Assembly (NCBI RefSeq): GCF_902459705.1
Contig: NZ_CABPRU010000003.1
Location: 186,001 to 250,000, forward strand
Origin: Pandoraea terrigena
Lineage (GTDB): Bacteria; Pseudomonadota; Gammaproteobacteria; Burkholderiales; Burkholderiaceae
Reading direction: 5' to 3'
Length of the DNA: 64,000 nt
Shown: positions 37,315 through 47,198 of the stretch, in pieces
Position numbering within the stretch: the stretch's first letter is position 1
How the letters are laid out: each line of letters begins with the position of its first letter
Notes under the pieces: model-generated
What the model was told of the DNA's origin: nothing
The model's database searches: none
Seen by the model: only the letters and a program-made list of their open reading frames with translations
Made by a program: the position numbers and the translations under genes

Positions 37315-39285
37315 CTAATGCGCGACGCTCGCGCCGTCGCCGAGCACGAAGCGTCCGCGTCCGCCATGCTTCGCTTCGTACAGCGCGCGGTCCGCCGTTT
37401 CGAACATCTCGCCGGGCGTCTTGACCTCACCGCACGCCACCATCGCCACGCCCACGCACGCACCGACCGTGACCGGGCCGACCGACAGCGTCATCGGTCG
37501 CGACGCCGCGTCAAGAATCGCCATGGCCGTGCGCTCGACGTGGAGAACGTCCTGAACGTTGCGCATGATGACGGCGAACTCGTCCCCGCCGAAGCGCGCG
37601 ACGGCGTCGCCCTCTGCCACGCACGTAACGAGCCGTTTCGCCAGGCGTCGCAACAACTCGTCGCCGAGCGCGTGCCCCCACGTGTCGTTGACGAGCTTGA
37701 AGCGATCCAGATCGACGAACAGCAACGCCTGCGCCTCGCCCCCGTCACGCGCGACGCGCTACGCGCCCGCCAGCGCCTGGTCGAAGCCCTTGCGATTGAG
37801 CAGTCCCGTGAGGTGATCGGTGTGCGATTCGCGCCGCCAGCGGCGCTCGTTCGATCGCTCGACAGTGATATCGCGCACGAACACGTGAACGCCGGCAAGC
37901 ACGTTGTGCATGGCCCATTCGGGCTGATAACTGACTTCGAAGCAACGATACGCCACGTCCTCGCCGAAATCCCAGATGAACGTGGTGGCCTCCCCCGCGA
38001 ACGCCCGGGCGAGATGCGGCGCAAATTCGCGGTGTAGCGATGGACCGAGCAGTTCGCTCACCGTCGCCCCGAGAATGCGTTCGCGCGGATGGCGCAACCG
38101 CATCTCACAAGCCCGATTCACGAACGCGAAGCGCTCTGCGCTGTCGAGAAACGCTACGAGATACGGCACGCGATCCGCAATTTCCTGCATGCGGCGCACG
38201 TTCGCACGCGCCGCCTCTCGCGAGCCCTCGAGCGCCTCGGTGCGATCGCGCAGTTGCTCCATCATGTCGCGAAACGCATTCGCGAGGGCCCCGATCTCGT
38301 CCGCACGCTGCACAGGCAGCGATTGCACAGCGTGCATATCGCTGGCGCTGCGCTGCACGAGGTCGCGCAGTGTATCGAGCGGGCGCAACATGTGGCGCGC
38401 CATCCACCACATCGCGAACGCGGCCAGTCCGATCACGGCGATGGCCAGCAGGGTCACCCGGCGCCGCACACGCGCGAGCGGATCGAACGCTTCGGTGCCC
38501 GGCAGTACCGCCATCACCGACCAGCCCGTCGTGGCCATGCTCGCCCGCGCCACGAGCGGATGCATGTGCAAGAGGTGTTCCGGGCCGGGATCGCGCACGC
38601 CGCACAACGTCTGGGCCGGGCCAACCGGCGAGAGAATCTTGGTCACGTCCGCCTGGATCACGTAACGTGCCGGATCTTCGTTCGTCGTCACGCAGTAGCG
38701 GCCGGTCGCGCCGATCGCATTGCTGGCCAGATCCACCATGAAGTTCTGCCGCAACAGATTGACCGCGCCGCCGATCACGGCGATCGTCTTGCCGTGCGCG
38801 TCCACCACGGGTACCGCAAGGATGATGCCTGGCGAGCGCGTGATCCTGCCCGCGATCAGCCCCGATGCCGCCTGAGGCGCACCCGCGAGCAATTGCCGGA
38901 AATAATCGCGGTCGGCAATATTGATCGCCGTGGCCGGGAACGTCGAGTCGTAGAGCATGCGGCCATCGGGGGCGGCCACGAAGAACGTGTTGAAGGTCTC
39001 GGGCATCGACACCGACATAGTGGCGAAGGCGTCGAACTGCGCGATCGTCATCGCGTACGGATTTCCCATGTGCCGCGCCATGCGGTGCAAGGCGAGAAAC
39101 TTCCCGCGCAACTTGTCGTCAAGCTGCTCGGCCACGAGCTTGACCTGGGTGTCGAGCTGCGCCTGCATCGCGCTTCGCAATTCCCCATAGACGAAAAACT
39201 CGATGCCGACGGCCACGCCGACGATCAATATCATCGAGACGAGAGCCGTCGTGGCCGCGACCCGTCCCTTCAATGACTTCACCAT
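37315..39285 (-). pseudogene. Membrane diguanylate cyclase interrupted by in-frame amber codon
   Basis: The first 508 codons encode a membrane segment (residues 9-33), a periplasmic cache-type sensor (about 40-270), a second membrane segment (276-296), a HAMP linker (297-350) and a PAS domain (about 368-480). The GGDEF opening SHTDHLTGLLNRKGFD comes next. A TAG at 37759-37761 then stops the frame. The same frame continues without further stops to 37315 with LLFVDLDRFKLVND, the intact RFGGDEFAV active site and a normal end. One base change restores a 656-residue cyclase. It is either a recent nonsense mutation, a read-through site or a sequencing error. The truncated product would lack c-di-GMP synthesis. 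Confidence 0.88.
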
Positions 39286-39596
39286 ATGGCCCGTGCGAGA
39301 GTAGCTTGTGATGCTTTTGGTATTTTTTGCGGGAGCTTACCCACCGAAACGGCACATTTTTGGGAAACTTGAGTAGAATTCGCCGCCTTCGCGTAACAGA
39401 CGCATCGACACTCGCATGCGACATTCCGGGTAGCCCGATAACGATGGGTGCCGAACCCGTCGTAAAATTGCGCATCCAACGCGCCACGAAGGGGCGAAAC
39501 GGCATGCGTCACACCGGATCGCCGCGACATCGCACCTCGGCCGGCATCCGCTGCCGCGATGCCTCCTGGCCCGACCTGTCCGACCCGACTGAATTC
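39286..39596. other. Divergent gap between cyclase gene and mutS
   Basis: This 311-base stretch separates the leftward cyclase start from the chosen mutS start and must hold both promoters. TAGAAT at 39374-39379 on the plus strand could be a -10 box but has no good -35 partner. The open frame running into mutS from 39327 has no family similarity and is treated as noncoding. Confidence 0.45.
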
Positions 39597-42317
39597 ATGA
39601 CGAGCACACAAGCCCAAGCCACACCCGCCCCCACCGCACCGATGACGCCGATGATGCAGCAGTACACGCGCATCAAGGCCGACCATCCGAACATGCTCGT
39701 CTTCTATCGCATGGGCGATTTCTACGAGCTGTTTCACGACGACGCGGCCAAGGCGGCGCGCCTGCTCGACCTGACGCTCACCGCACGCGGCCAGTCGGGC
39801 GGGCAACCGATTCGCATGGCCGGCGTGCCGCATCACGCCGTGGAGCAATACCTCGGCAAGCTGGTCAAGCTCGGCGAGTCAGTGGCCATCTGCGAGCAGA
39901 TCGGCGATCCGGCCACCGCCAAGGGGCCGGTCGAGCGCAAGGTCGTGCGCATCGTCACGCCCGGCACGCTGACCGACGCCGCCTTGCTCAGCGACAAGGT
40001 CGACCAGTATCTGCTCGCCGTGCAAATGCCCCCGGCGCGCCGCGCGAGCGAGCGTGTCGCCGGCCTTGCCTGGCTTTCGCTTGCCAGCGGCGAGCTGCGC
40101 CTGATGGAAGTGGCTGCCGACAAGCTGCCGCGCGAACTGGAGCGCATCCGCCCGGCCGAGACGCTCGTGCCGGACAGTGCCGCCGAGGCATTCGCGGAAT
40201 TCTCCCTCGGCACCACGACGCGCGTGCCCGACTGGCATTTCGACACGGCCGCCGGGACACAACGTCTTCGCGATCAACTGGGCGTCGCGAGCCTGACGGC
40301 GTTCGGCTGCGACGGCCTGAACCCGGCGCTGGGCGCGGCCGGTGCGCTACTGCAGTACGCAGCCGCCACGCAGGGCCAGTCCTTGCGTCATGTGCAAAAT
40401 CTGAACGTCGAACGGGAAGCCGCCTATATTGGTCTCGACGCCGCCACGCGTCGCAACCTGGAACTCACCGAGACGCTGCGCGGCACCGAGTCGCCGACGC
40501 TGCTCTCGCTGCTCGATACCTGCGGCACCACGATGGGCAGCCGTCTGATGCGCCATTGGTTGCATCACCCGATGCGCGATCAGCAGGTGCCGCAGTCGCG
40601 CCAACTGGCCATTGCCACGCTGCTCGAGGGCCCGGGCACGTGGCGCGCGCTGAACAGCGAATTGCGGCACGTGGCGGACGTCGAGCGAATCACGGCGCGC
40701 CTGGCCCTGCTCACCGCACGGCCACGCGACTTGTCGAGCCTGCGCGACGCATTGCGCCGCCTGCCCGAACTGCACACCACGCTGCGCGCCGTCGAAGCGC
40801 GCTCGCCGCTGCTCGCGATGTTGCATGAGGACCTCGCGATTCCCGAGACCGCGCTCGCGCTGCTCACGCGCGCCATCGCCGAAGAGCCGGCGGCCATGCT
40901 GCGCGACGGCGGGGTGATCGCGCGCGGTCACGACGCCGATCTCGACGAGTTGCGCGACATCTCGGAGAACTGCGGCCAGTTCCTCGTCGATCTGGAGACG
41001 CGCGAGCGTGCGCGCACGGGCATCAACAATCTACGGGTCGAGTTCAACAAGGTGCACGGCTTCTACATCGAAGTCACGCGCGGCCAGACCGACAAGGTGC
41101 CCGACGACTATCGCCGCCGCCAGACGCTCAAGAATGCCGAGCGCTATATCACGCCGGAGCTGAAAACGTTCGAGGACAAGGCGCTGTCGGCGCAGGAGCG
41201 CTCGCTCGCACGGGAGAAGCTGCTGTATGACGCACTGCTGCAAGCGCTGCTGCCCCACATTACCGAGTTCAAGCGCATTGCACAGGCGCTCGCCCAGTTG
41301 GACGTTCTCGCCGCACTGGCCGAGCGCGCCGAAACGCTGGGGTGGGTCAAGCCCGAGTTGGTGGAAGATCGTGTGGTCGACATTCGCCAGGGTCGCCACC
41401 CGGTCGTCGAACAGCAAGTGGAGCGCTTCATCGCCAACGACTGCTCGCTGGGCGACGCACGCCGCCTGCTGCTCATCACCGGCCCGAACATGGGCGGCAA
41501 GTCGACGTTCATGCGTCAGACCGCCCTCATCGCCCTGCTCGCATACGTCGGCTGCTATGTGCCCGCCGAGGCCGTACGCCTCGGCCCGCTCGATGCCATC
41601 TTCACGCGGATCGGCGCATCGGACGATCTCGCCGGCGGACGTTCGACATTCATGGTCGAGATGACCGAGTCGGCAGCGATTCTGCACACGGCGACCGACC
41701 AGAGCCTGGTGCTCATGGATGAAATCGGGCGCGGTACGTCGACGTTCGACGGTCTCGCGCTGGCCTGGGCGATCGCACGGCATCTGCTTGGACACAACCG
41801 CAGCTACACCCTGTTCGCCACCCACTATTTCGAGCTGACGCAACTGCCCGACGAGTTCGCGCAGTGCGCGAACGTACACCTGTCGGCCGTCGAGCATGGC
41901 GAAGGGATCGTGTTCCTGCACGCGGTACAGGACGGCCCGGCAAGCCAGAGCTACGGATTGCAGGTCGCGCAACTCGCCGGGGTGCCAATGCCGGTCATTC
42001 GCGCGGCACGCAAGCATCTCGCGTTGCTCGAACAACAGGCCCTCGATCCCGCCGCGCCGCAGCTCGATCTGTTTGCACCGCGCGCCCCGCTCGAACACGA
42101 AATCGATGACGCATCGACGGGGGCATCGGATAGCGCGTCAATCGGCCGACTGGCGATGCCAGACGGCCATCGCTCGGGGCACGGTGCCGCCCTCGATCCG
42201 GCCGCGCAAGCCACGCTGGCGCGCCTGTCGCAGATCGATCCCGACGACCTGCGGCCGCGCGACGCGCTCGACCTGCTGTACGAACTGCGAGGCCTGCTGG
42301 ACGGCCGCGCTAACTGA
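39597..42317 (+). CDS. mutS: DNA mismatch repair protein MutS
   Basis: The 906-residue protein has the mismatch-recognition domain beginning [20 protein letters not shown] with the GDFYELF motif (Phe inserted at mismatches, Glu partner), connector and lever domains, and an ABC-type ATPase domain. The ATPase shows Walker [14 protein letters not shown], a TFMVEMTES signature, Walker [17 protein letters not shown] and FATHYFELT. The ATG at 39597 is favoured because upstream residues are unlike MutS; a longer frame exists from 39327. It sits 14 bases before the next gene. Confidence 0.96.
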   Translation: MTSTQAQATPAPTAPMTPMMQQYTRIKADHPNMLVFYRMGDFYELFHDDAAKAARLLDLTLTARGQSGGQPIRMAGVPHHAVEQYLGKLVKLGESVAICEQIGDPATAKGPVERKVVRIVTPGTLTDAALLSDKVDQYLLAVQMPPARRASERVAGLAWLSLASGELRLMEVAADKLPRELERIRPAETLVPDSAAEAFAEFSLGTTTRVPDWHFDTAAGTQRLRDQLGVASLTAFGCDGLNPALGAAGALLQYAAATQGQSLRHVQNLNVEREAAYIGLDAATRRNLELTETLRGTESPTLLSLLDTCGTTMGSRLMRHWLHHPMRDQQVPQSRQLAIATLLEGPGTWRALNSELRHVADVERITARLALLTARPRDLSSLRDALRRLPELHTTLRAVEARSPLLAMLHEDLAIPETALALLTRAIAEEPAAMLRDGGVIARGHDADLDELRDISENCGQFLVDLETRERARTGINNLRVEFNKVHGFYIEVTRGQTDKVPDDYRRRQTLKNAERYITPELKTFEDKALSAQERSLAREKLLYDALLQALLPHITEFKRIAQALAQLDVLAALAERAETLGWVKPELVEDRVVDIRQGRHPVVEQQVERFIANDCSLGDARRLLLITGPNMGGKSTFMRQTALIALLAYVGCYVPAEAVRLGPLDAIFTRIGASDDLAGGRSTFMVEMTESAAILHTATDQSLVLMDEIGRGTSTFDGLALAWAIARHLLGHNRSYTLFATHYFELTQLPDEFAQCANVHLSAVEHGEGIVFLHAVQDGPASQSYGLQVAQLAGVPMPVIRAARKHLALLEQQALDPAAPQLDLFAPRAPLEHEIDDASTGASDSASIGRLAMPDGHRSGHGAALDPAAQATLARLSQIDPDDLRPRDALDLLYELRGLLDGRAN

Positions 42318-42331
42318 CGTCACCGCCTCTC

Positions 42332-43678
42332 ATGCCGAGCCTGCCTCGCCTTCGCGGACTTCGTCACACATGCCACGGCCTGCGCACCGTGTGCCTGGTG
42401 GCGCTCGCGTTCGCGCTCGTGGCCGGGACAGCGCCGGCGACAGCGATATCGGCGAGCGCCCGGACTGCCACGACCAAGCCCAGCGCCAAAGGCCCGCGCA
42501 AGCTGCCGCCGTTCGAATTCGCGGTGCTGGGTAACACACCGTTCAGCAACACCGACGTGCCGGTCGTGCGCAGCGTGCTGGCCAGCATCGGTGACAGCCA
42601 GGCCGCGTTCGTCGTGCATGCGGGCAATCTCAAGAGCGTTGCGGAGTCATGCCACGACGAACTCGTCACGGAGCGCCTGAGTCTCCTTGCCAGCTCGCCC
42701 AAGCCGCTTGTCTACGTGCCAGGCGCGAACGACTGGGCCGATTGCCAGCGCGCAAACGAGGGCGGCTACAACGCCGTGGAGCGGCTCGACTTCCTGCGCG
42801 ATCACGCGTTCAACGACGACGCGATGCTTGGCCCGGGCCCCGCGGGACACGCACCGTTCGATCTCACGCGTCAGAGCGATATGGCGCGCTTTCGTCAATA
42901 TCACGAGAACGTGCGGTGGTTCTATGGCGGGGTGGTTTTCGTCGGCCTGAATCTGCCGGGCAACAACAACAATTACCGCTCGGCCGGGGGACGTAACGGC
43001 GAGTTCGAGGATCGGGCCGTGGCGACGCGCGTCTGGCTGCAGCATGCCATCGTGTACGCGAAGCAAAAGGGGGCCATCGGGATGGTCATTATCGCCCAGG
43101 CCGATCCAGCATTCGAGCCGGCGCGAGGCGGCGGGCTGCGGGGCCTTTTCTCGGATCGTGCAGGACGCCGCGGTGTCGACGGCTACAAGGAATTCCGGCT
43201 GCAGTTGCTACGGCTCACGAATCGCTTCAGGGAACCGGTTCTGCTCATCGACAGCGGCAAGACAATGCGCCACGTACAGCCCCTGCGCGATGCCCGCGGC
43301 GCACTGGTGAAATCGTTCACACAACTGAGCACCTACGGCTCGCCGACCACGAATCAATGGGTACGCGTGCGGGTCGAACCGGGCACGTCGTCACTGTTCC
43401 ACTTCGAGGCGGTGACGCTACCGTCCAATCGCGCGGCGGCACCGAACGCGCCGCGTGCCAGCGGCATGAGCCCGGTGCCAGCAGCAGCCTCGGCCGGTGC
43501 GGCACCGTCCGCCCCCGGCAGTTTGCCCTACGCGGCGCCATACTCGGCACTCTACCCGTCGTCCGGCACGTCGAACGACCTGGATCCGTCCGCGTCCGAT
43601 CCCAATCAGGGCGTCATGCCCATCGGGCCCGCGCTCCGCCCGAACATGGACGCACGCCCGACCCGGCACGCTCACTGA
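42332..43678 (+). CDS. Secreted metallophosphoesterase-like protein
   Basis: The 448-residue protein has a signal peptide (hydrophobic TVCLVALAFALVAGTAPATA, about residues 19-38) and a domain that looks like a diverged metallophosphoesterase. FAVLGNTPF replaces the usual GDxH, VVHAGNLKS the GDN region, and YVPGANDWADC the GNHE motif, while the expected histidines are not all seen. The last 80 residues are Pro/Ala/Ser-rich and disordered. It follows mutS by 14 bases and may be cotranscribed. Catalytic activity is uncertain. Confidence 0.75.
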   Translation: MPSLPRLRGLRHTCHGLRTVCLVALAFALVAGTAPATAISASARTATTKPSAKGPRKLPPFEFAVLGNTPFSNTDVPVVRSVLASIGDSQAAFVVHAGNLKSVAESCHDELVTERLSLLASSPKPLVYVPGANDWADCQRANEGGYNAVERLDFLRDHAFNDDAMLGPGPAGHAPFDLTRQSDMARFRQYHENVRWFYGGVVFVGLNLPGNNNNYRSAGGRNGEFEDRAVATRVWLQHAIVYAKQKGAIGMVIIAQADPAFEPARGGGLRGLFSDRAGRRGVDGYKEFRLQLLRLTNRFREPVLLIDSGKTMRHVQPLRDARGALVKSFTQLSTYGSPTTNQWVRVRVEPGTSSLFHFEAVTLPSNRAAAPNAPRASGMSPVPAAASAGAAPSAPGSLPYAAPYSALYPSSGTSNDLDPSASDPNQGVMPIGPALRPNMDARPTRHAH

Positions 43679-43693
43679 ATACGCGCCACAAAC

Positions 43694-43748
43694 GCAAACG
43701 CCGAGTCAGACGCGCTGCATTACGCAATGCGTCTGACTCGGCGTTTGC
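43694..43748. terminator. 20-bp perfect inverted repeat between convergent genes
   Basis: The arm at 43694-43713 is perfectly complementary to 43729-43748, with a 15-base loop. It lies between the metallophosphoesterase-like gene (+) and slyD (-). No T tract follows, so simple intrinsic termination is doubtful, yet the stem would be very stable in RNA from either strand. Confidence 0.75.
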
Positions 43749-43830
43749 TCGAATGCGGCGGGTGCGTCGTACTTCGCCTGCCCTGCCGTGCAACGGCAGC
43801 ACGGCGTTACGGCAACGCGACGGCGCAGCC

Positions 43831-44364
43831 TCAGTGCAGCGTGGGAGCGCCGTCCTCGTCCTCGTCTTCGTCGACGACTTCAAGCCCCGACGCGCCATGC
43901 GCGTGCTGGTGCTCGATTTCCTCTTCCGTCGCCTGACGCACGTCCGCCACCTTCAAATCGAAACGCAATGCCATGCCGGCGAGCGGGTGATTACCGTCGA
44001 GCACGACCTTGTCTTCGGCGACATCCGTTACCGTATAGATCAGCGTGTCAGACTCATCGTCATCGTCCTCCGGCGTGCCTTCGAACTGCATGCCGACCTC
44101 GAGCGGATCCGGGAAACGGCCACGCGCTTCGATCTTGATCATCTCGGGATCGTAATCGCCGAACGCATCGGACGGCTCCAGTTGCAGTTGCGTCTCATAG
44201 CCGACGTCCTGGCCGTCGAGCGCTTCCTCGATCTTGGGGAACGTGCCATCATAGCCGCCGTGCAGGTAAACCATCGGCTCGGCGCCGCTTTCTTCGATCA
44301 GGTTGCCCTGAGCGTCCGACAACTTGTAAGTCACCGAGACGACGGTATTCTTTTCGATCTTCAT
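43831..44364 (-). CDS. slyD: FKBP-type peptidyl-prolyl isomerase SlyD
   Basis: The 177-residue protein begins MKIEKNTVVSVTYKLSDAQG and has the split FKBP domain with the IF chaperone insert (GDYDPEMIKIEARGRF, DGNHPLAGMALRFDLKV). Its C-terminus is unlike the His-rich metal tail of E. coli SlyD, with only EHQHAHGAS and then an acidic EDEDED end. It catalyses proline isomerisation and acts as a chaperone. A GGAGAG site precedes the ATG at 44364. Confidence 0.93.
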   Translation of the reverse strand: MKIEKNTVVSVTYKLSDAQGNLIEESGAEPMVYLHGGYDGTFPKIEEALDGQDVGYETQLQLEPSDAFGDYDPEMIKIEARGRFPDPLEVGMQFEGTPEDDDDESDTLIYTVTDVAEDKVVLDGNHPLAGMALRFDLKVADVRQATEEEIEHQHAHGASGLEVVDEDEDEDGAPTLH

Positions 44365-44617
44365 CAAACTCTCCGAAAAACAGCCCGCATTATACGCGCA
44401 GCCACATGACAGTGCCCCGAGCGCGCCCCGGCACCCCATCCAATCGCCGGAATGCGTGCGTGGCGCGGCCGCGTCGCGCGCGTTACCGCATCATCATGGG
44501 GTGTCGTCGCAGGCTACGATGGCGCGACCGGACACGCCACGCTTCGCGGATGCCGGCCCCTGTGCCCTCATCGTTGCCCGCCGTGACGCTGAACTCCCTT
44601 AATGCATCGAACCACTC

Positions 44618-45841
44618 ATGACGACAGCCCGCACCCCCTCGCCCCTGCTCGGCGGCCTCGCGCCGGACGCATTCATGAAGCGCTACTGGCACAAGCGCCC
44701 GCTCCTCATTCGCCAGGCCATCCCCGGCTTCACCGCACCGCTCTCGCGTGATGCGCTGTTTGCGATGGCGGCGCAGGACGACGTCGAATCCCGCCTGATC
44801 AGCCACGCCCGCAAGCGTTGGCAACTCGAGCATGGACCGTTCGATGCCGACGATCTGCCGCCGCTGAGTCGCAAACAATGGACGCTGCTCGTGCAAGGCG
44901 TGAATCTTCACTCGCCGGCCGTCGACGCGCTCATGCAACAGTTTCGCTTCATTCCCGACGCGCGTCTCGACGACGTGATGATCAGCTACGCCACCGATGG
45001 AGGTGGCGTCGGCCCGCACCTCGATTCCTACGACGTCTTTCTGTTGCAAGCGCATGGCAAGCGGCGCTGGCGCATCGGCCCACAGCGCGACACCACATGG
45101 CTCGATGACGTGCCGCTTCGCATCCTCAAGCACTTCGAGGCCGAAGAGGAGTGGATACTGGAACCCGGCGACATGCTGTATTTGCCGCCGGGCTATGCAC
45201 ACGATGGCGTTGCGCAAGGCGAGTGCATGACTTACTCGATCGGCTTTCGCGCGCCGCTTGAGCAGGAAATGCTCCAGAACTTCCTGTACTACCTGGCGGA
45301 AAACGCCCCGGCGTTGCCGTTCGCGCGCCATTTCGCGGGGCGTTACGCCGACCCCGGGCAATCAGCCGTCAAACATCCGGCCGCGCTGCCCGACGCCATG
45401 ATCGAGACGCTGGTCTCGCAACTCGAAAAAGTGCGTTGGGGCCAAAAGGAGGTGGAGGATTTCCTCGGACGCTGGCTGAGCGAGCCGAAATCGCATGTGT
45501 TCTTCGATCCGCCCGAATCCCCGCTTTCAGTGACGCGATTCGTGCGCGAAGCCGCCGAGCGCGGCCTGGCGCTCTCGCCCAAGACCCAATTGTTGTATCG
45601 GCGCAACCAATATTACGTCAATGGTGAGCCGCTCGACGTCCCGGCGAGCGCGCGCTCGACGTTGCGGCAACTCGCCGATCGCCGTCGACTAAATGCAGGG
45701 GAATGCGCGAATTTCGAGCAAAAAGATCAGGAAATCGTCGAAATTCTGTACGATTGGTATGCTTCGGGGTGGCTGCAGCTGGAAACCGACCCGAAGCCCC
45801 CGCTAAAGTTGCGCGCCGTAAGGAAAAAAGCCAAGAAATGA
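44618..45841 (+). CDS. JmjC-type cupin dioxygenase (ribosomal L16 arginine hydroxylase, RoxA/YcfD-like)
   Basis: The 407-residue protein has an Fe(II)/2-oxoglutarate double-stranded beta-helix. The metal triad fits GPHLDSYDVFLLQ (His, Asp, about residues 132-144) and YLPPGYAHDG (His, about 197), and the HGKRRWRIGP segment is typical of YcfD. The C-terminal winged-helix-like region (residues 300-390) completes the family architecture. YcfD hydroxylates arginine 81 of ribosomal protein L16. The extreme C-terminus is Lys-rich. Confidence 0.88.
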   Translation: MTTARTPSPLLGGLAPDAFMKRYWHKRPLLIRQAIPGFTAPLSRDALFAMAAQDDVESRLISHARKRWQLEHGPFDADDLPPLSRKQWTLLVQGVNLHSPAVDALMQQFRFIPDARLDDVMISYATDGGGVGPHLDSYDVFLLQAHGKRRWRIGPQRDTTWLDDVPLRILKHFEAEEEWILEPGDMLYLPPGYAHDGVAQGECMTYSIGFRAPLEQEMLQNFLYYLAENAPALPFARHFAGRYADPGQSAVKHPAALPDAMIETLVSQLEKVRWGQKEVEDFLGRWLSEPKSHVFFDPPESPLSVTRFVREAAERGLALSPKTQLLYRRNQYYVNGEPLDVPASARSTLRQLADRRRLNAGECANFEQKDQEIVEILYDWYASGWLQLETDPKPPLKLRAVRKKAKK

Positions 45842-45853
45842 CGTGAGATTGAC

Positions 45854-45882
45854 GTGACGGGTTGGGGAAAACCCAATATAAT
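45854..45882 (+). promoter_or_regulatory. Sigma-70-like promoter of the small lipoprotein gene
   Basis: A perfect TATAAT at 45877-45882 is preceded by GTGACG (45854-45859) at 17-base spacing. The start point would lie near 45889, giving a leader of about 128 bases before the lipoprotein ATG. An upstream TTGACG at 45849 has too long a spacing (22). Confidence 0.65.
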
Positions 45883-46016
45883 TTCTCGCCAAGCAGCTTG
45901 CATGACCAAGGGTAATCCTTAATTGCCAACGTCTCGCAATCGGCTTTGCGCTGGCAAGAGCGTATTACCGTAGTTAATATTCATTCGCTTGTCATCTACC
46001 ATAAAAGGACGTGATC

Positions 46017-46253
46017 ATGAAGAAGTCTCTCCTCGTCGCTTCGTTGTTGGCTATCGCCCTGACCGCCTGCGGCAAGAAGGAAGAAGCTGCCGCTCCGGCT
46101 GCTGACACGGCGGCTTCGGCTGCTGCTGCGGTTGCTGACACGGCGGCTTCGGCGGCTTCGGCTGTCGGCGCTGCTGCTGACACGGCGGCTTCGGCTGCCG
46201 GCGCTGCTGCTGAAGCTGTCGCTTCGGCTGCTGACGCTGCTGCCAGCAAGTAA
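46017..46253 (+). CDS. Small alanine-rich lipoprotein built of repeats
   Basis: The 78-residue precursor has a short charged N-terminus, a hydrophobic stretch and a lipobox LTAC with the lipidated cysteine at residue 18. The mature part is GKKEE followed by repeats of ADTAASAA and similar Ala/Ser/Asp units, predicted to form one long amphipathic helix. An AGGA site lies 7 bases before the ATG; a GTG two codons earlier is less well placed. A strong terminator follows, so it is a one-gene transcript. Lpp-like or stress-related surface roles are possible, but nothing here proves one. Confidence 0.85.
   Translation: MKKSLLVASLLAIALTACGKKEEAAAPAADTAASAAAAVADTAASAASAVGAAADTAASAAGAAAEAVASAADAAASK
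46102..46196 (+). repeat. Three copies of a 20-bp direct repeat inside the lipoprotein gene
   Basis: The identical 20-mer GCTGACACGGCGGCTTCGGC occurs at 46102, 46135 and 46177, spaced 33 and 42 bases apart (11 and 14 codons). The copies keep frame and encode ADTAASA, which suggests growth of the protein by in-frame duplication. Confidence 0.9.
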
Positions 46254-46280
46254 GCTCTCGCTGCCGCAAGGCAGTTGAGT

Positions 46281-46311
46281 AAAAAAAGCCGGTCTTACGA
46301 CCGGCTTTTTT
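46281..46311. terminator. Bidirectional Rho-independent terminator
   Basis: GCCGGTC (46288-46294) pairs with GACCGGC (46299-46305) around a TTAC loop; seven As precede and six Ts follow. It ends the lipoprotein transcript and, on the other strand, the long run that finishes with the MBL hydrolase gene. Confidence 0.92.
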
Positions 46312-46398
46312 ATTGCCCGTGCGCTGATCGCGATGCATGGCGTACGGCCTCGGCCCCCGCGCCGGCTCAGGCGTTCCCCGACCCGCCGCCCTGCACCG

Positions 46399-47190
46399 TC
46401 AGCACGTCAGCCAATCGAATCCGCCCGCCTGCGTCGCCACCAGGATCTCCGTCGCCTGCGTGCCGATAACGGCCGACATCGCCGCCATCGCCAGCTCGGG
46501 CGTATTGTTCTGCTCGCTCAAATGCGCACAGATCACACGCTGCAGCTTCATGCGGTCGATCGCCCCGAGAATCTCCGCCGCCGAGTCGTTCGCGAGATGG
46601 CCGTAGGCGCCGCCAATGCGCGCCTTGAGCGACGGTGGATACTTGCTGTTCGCCAGCATGTCGCGGTCGTGGTTGCATTCGAGCACCAGGGCATCGCAGC
46701 CGCCGAGCGCGGCAACCAGATGCGCCGTTGCACATCCTGCATCTGTCAGCACGCCCAAACGGCGCGCACCGTCGGAGAACACAAACTGCAGCGGTTCGCG
46801 CGCGTCGTGAGGCACGGTGTAGGGCCGAAGCTCGATATCGCCCACGGCGAGGCGCTCATCGGCGCGGCACCAGCGCACGAGGGCCGCGTCATCCTCTGCC
46901 TTGAGCGTGGCATGTACCTTGACGGCCTGCCCCGTTCCCCAGCTCATGATGAGGGGAATCCGGTACTTGCGAGCAAGGGAAAGGGCGCTGCCAATGTGGT
47001 CGGCGTGCTCGTGGGTGATGACGATGGCGTCGAGCGACCCCACGTCGACCGCGCGTGCCGTCAGGCGACGCTCGACCTCCCGCATCGAGAAACCGCAATC
47101 GAGGAGAATACGGGTCGTGGAGGCGCCGTTCGACGCCTCCACCAGCAGGGCATTACCTTCGCTGCCGCTGCCTAGACTGGCGAACCGCAC
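46399..47190 (-). CDS. MBL-fold metallo-hydrolase (WalJ/YycJ-like)
   Basis: The 263-residue protein has the metallo-beta-lactamase signature ITHEHADHIGS (about residues 58-68), VLTDAGCAT as the bridging-Asp region, and CAHLSEQNNTPE with the last metal histidine. The start FASLGSGSEGNALLVE is typical of YycJ/WalJ-like exonuclease-type hydrolases. Translation starts at GTG (47190) with AAGG upstream overlapping the end of bamC, only 8 bases away. It is the last gene of the leftward run. Confidence 0.9.
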   Translation of the reverse strand: MRFASLGSGSEGNALLVEASNGASTTRILLDCGFSMREVERRLTARAVDVGSLDAIVITHEHADHIGSALSLARKYRIPLIMSWGTGQAVKVHATLKAEDDAALVRWCRADERLAVGDIELRPYTVPHDAREPLQFVFSDGARRLGVLTDAGCATAHLVAALGGCDALVLECNHDRDMLANSKYPPSLKARIGGAYGHLANDSAAEILGAIDRMKLQRVICAHLSEQNNTPELAMAAMSAVIGTQATEILVATQAGGFDWLTC

Positions 47191-47198
47191 GCCCCGCC

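Noticed and set aside
37315-37725. Separate GGDEF-only gene starting at TTG 37725
   Set aside because: It begins inside the GGDEF domain and is in the same frame as the upstream sensor half; one interrupted gene explains it better.
37759-37761. Frameshift as the cause of the split cyclase
   Set aside because: Both halves are in the same frame, separated only by TAG, so it is a nonsense codon rather than a frameshift.
39327-39596. Extended N-terminus of MutS
   Set aside because: The added 90 residues do not resemble MutS, and the family start fits the ATG at 39597.
46102-46196. CRISPR-like direct repeats
   Set aside because: The repeats are in-frame coding units of a lipoprotein with uneven short spacing, not a CRISPR array. 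No other array was seen in the window.
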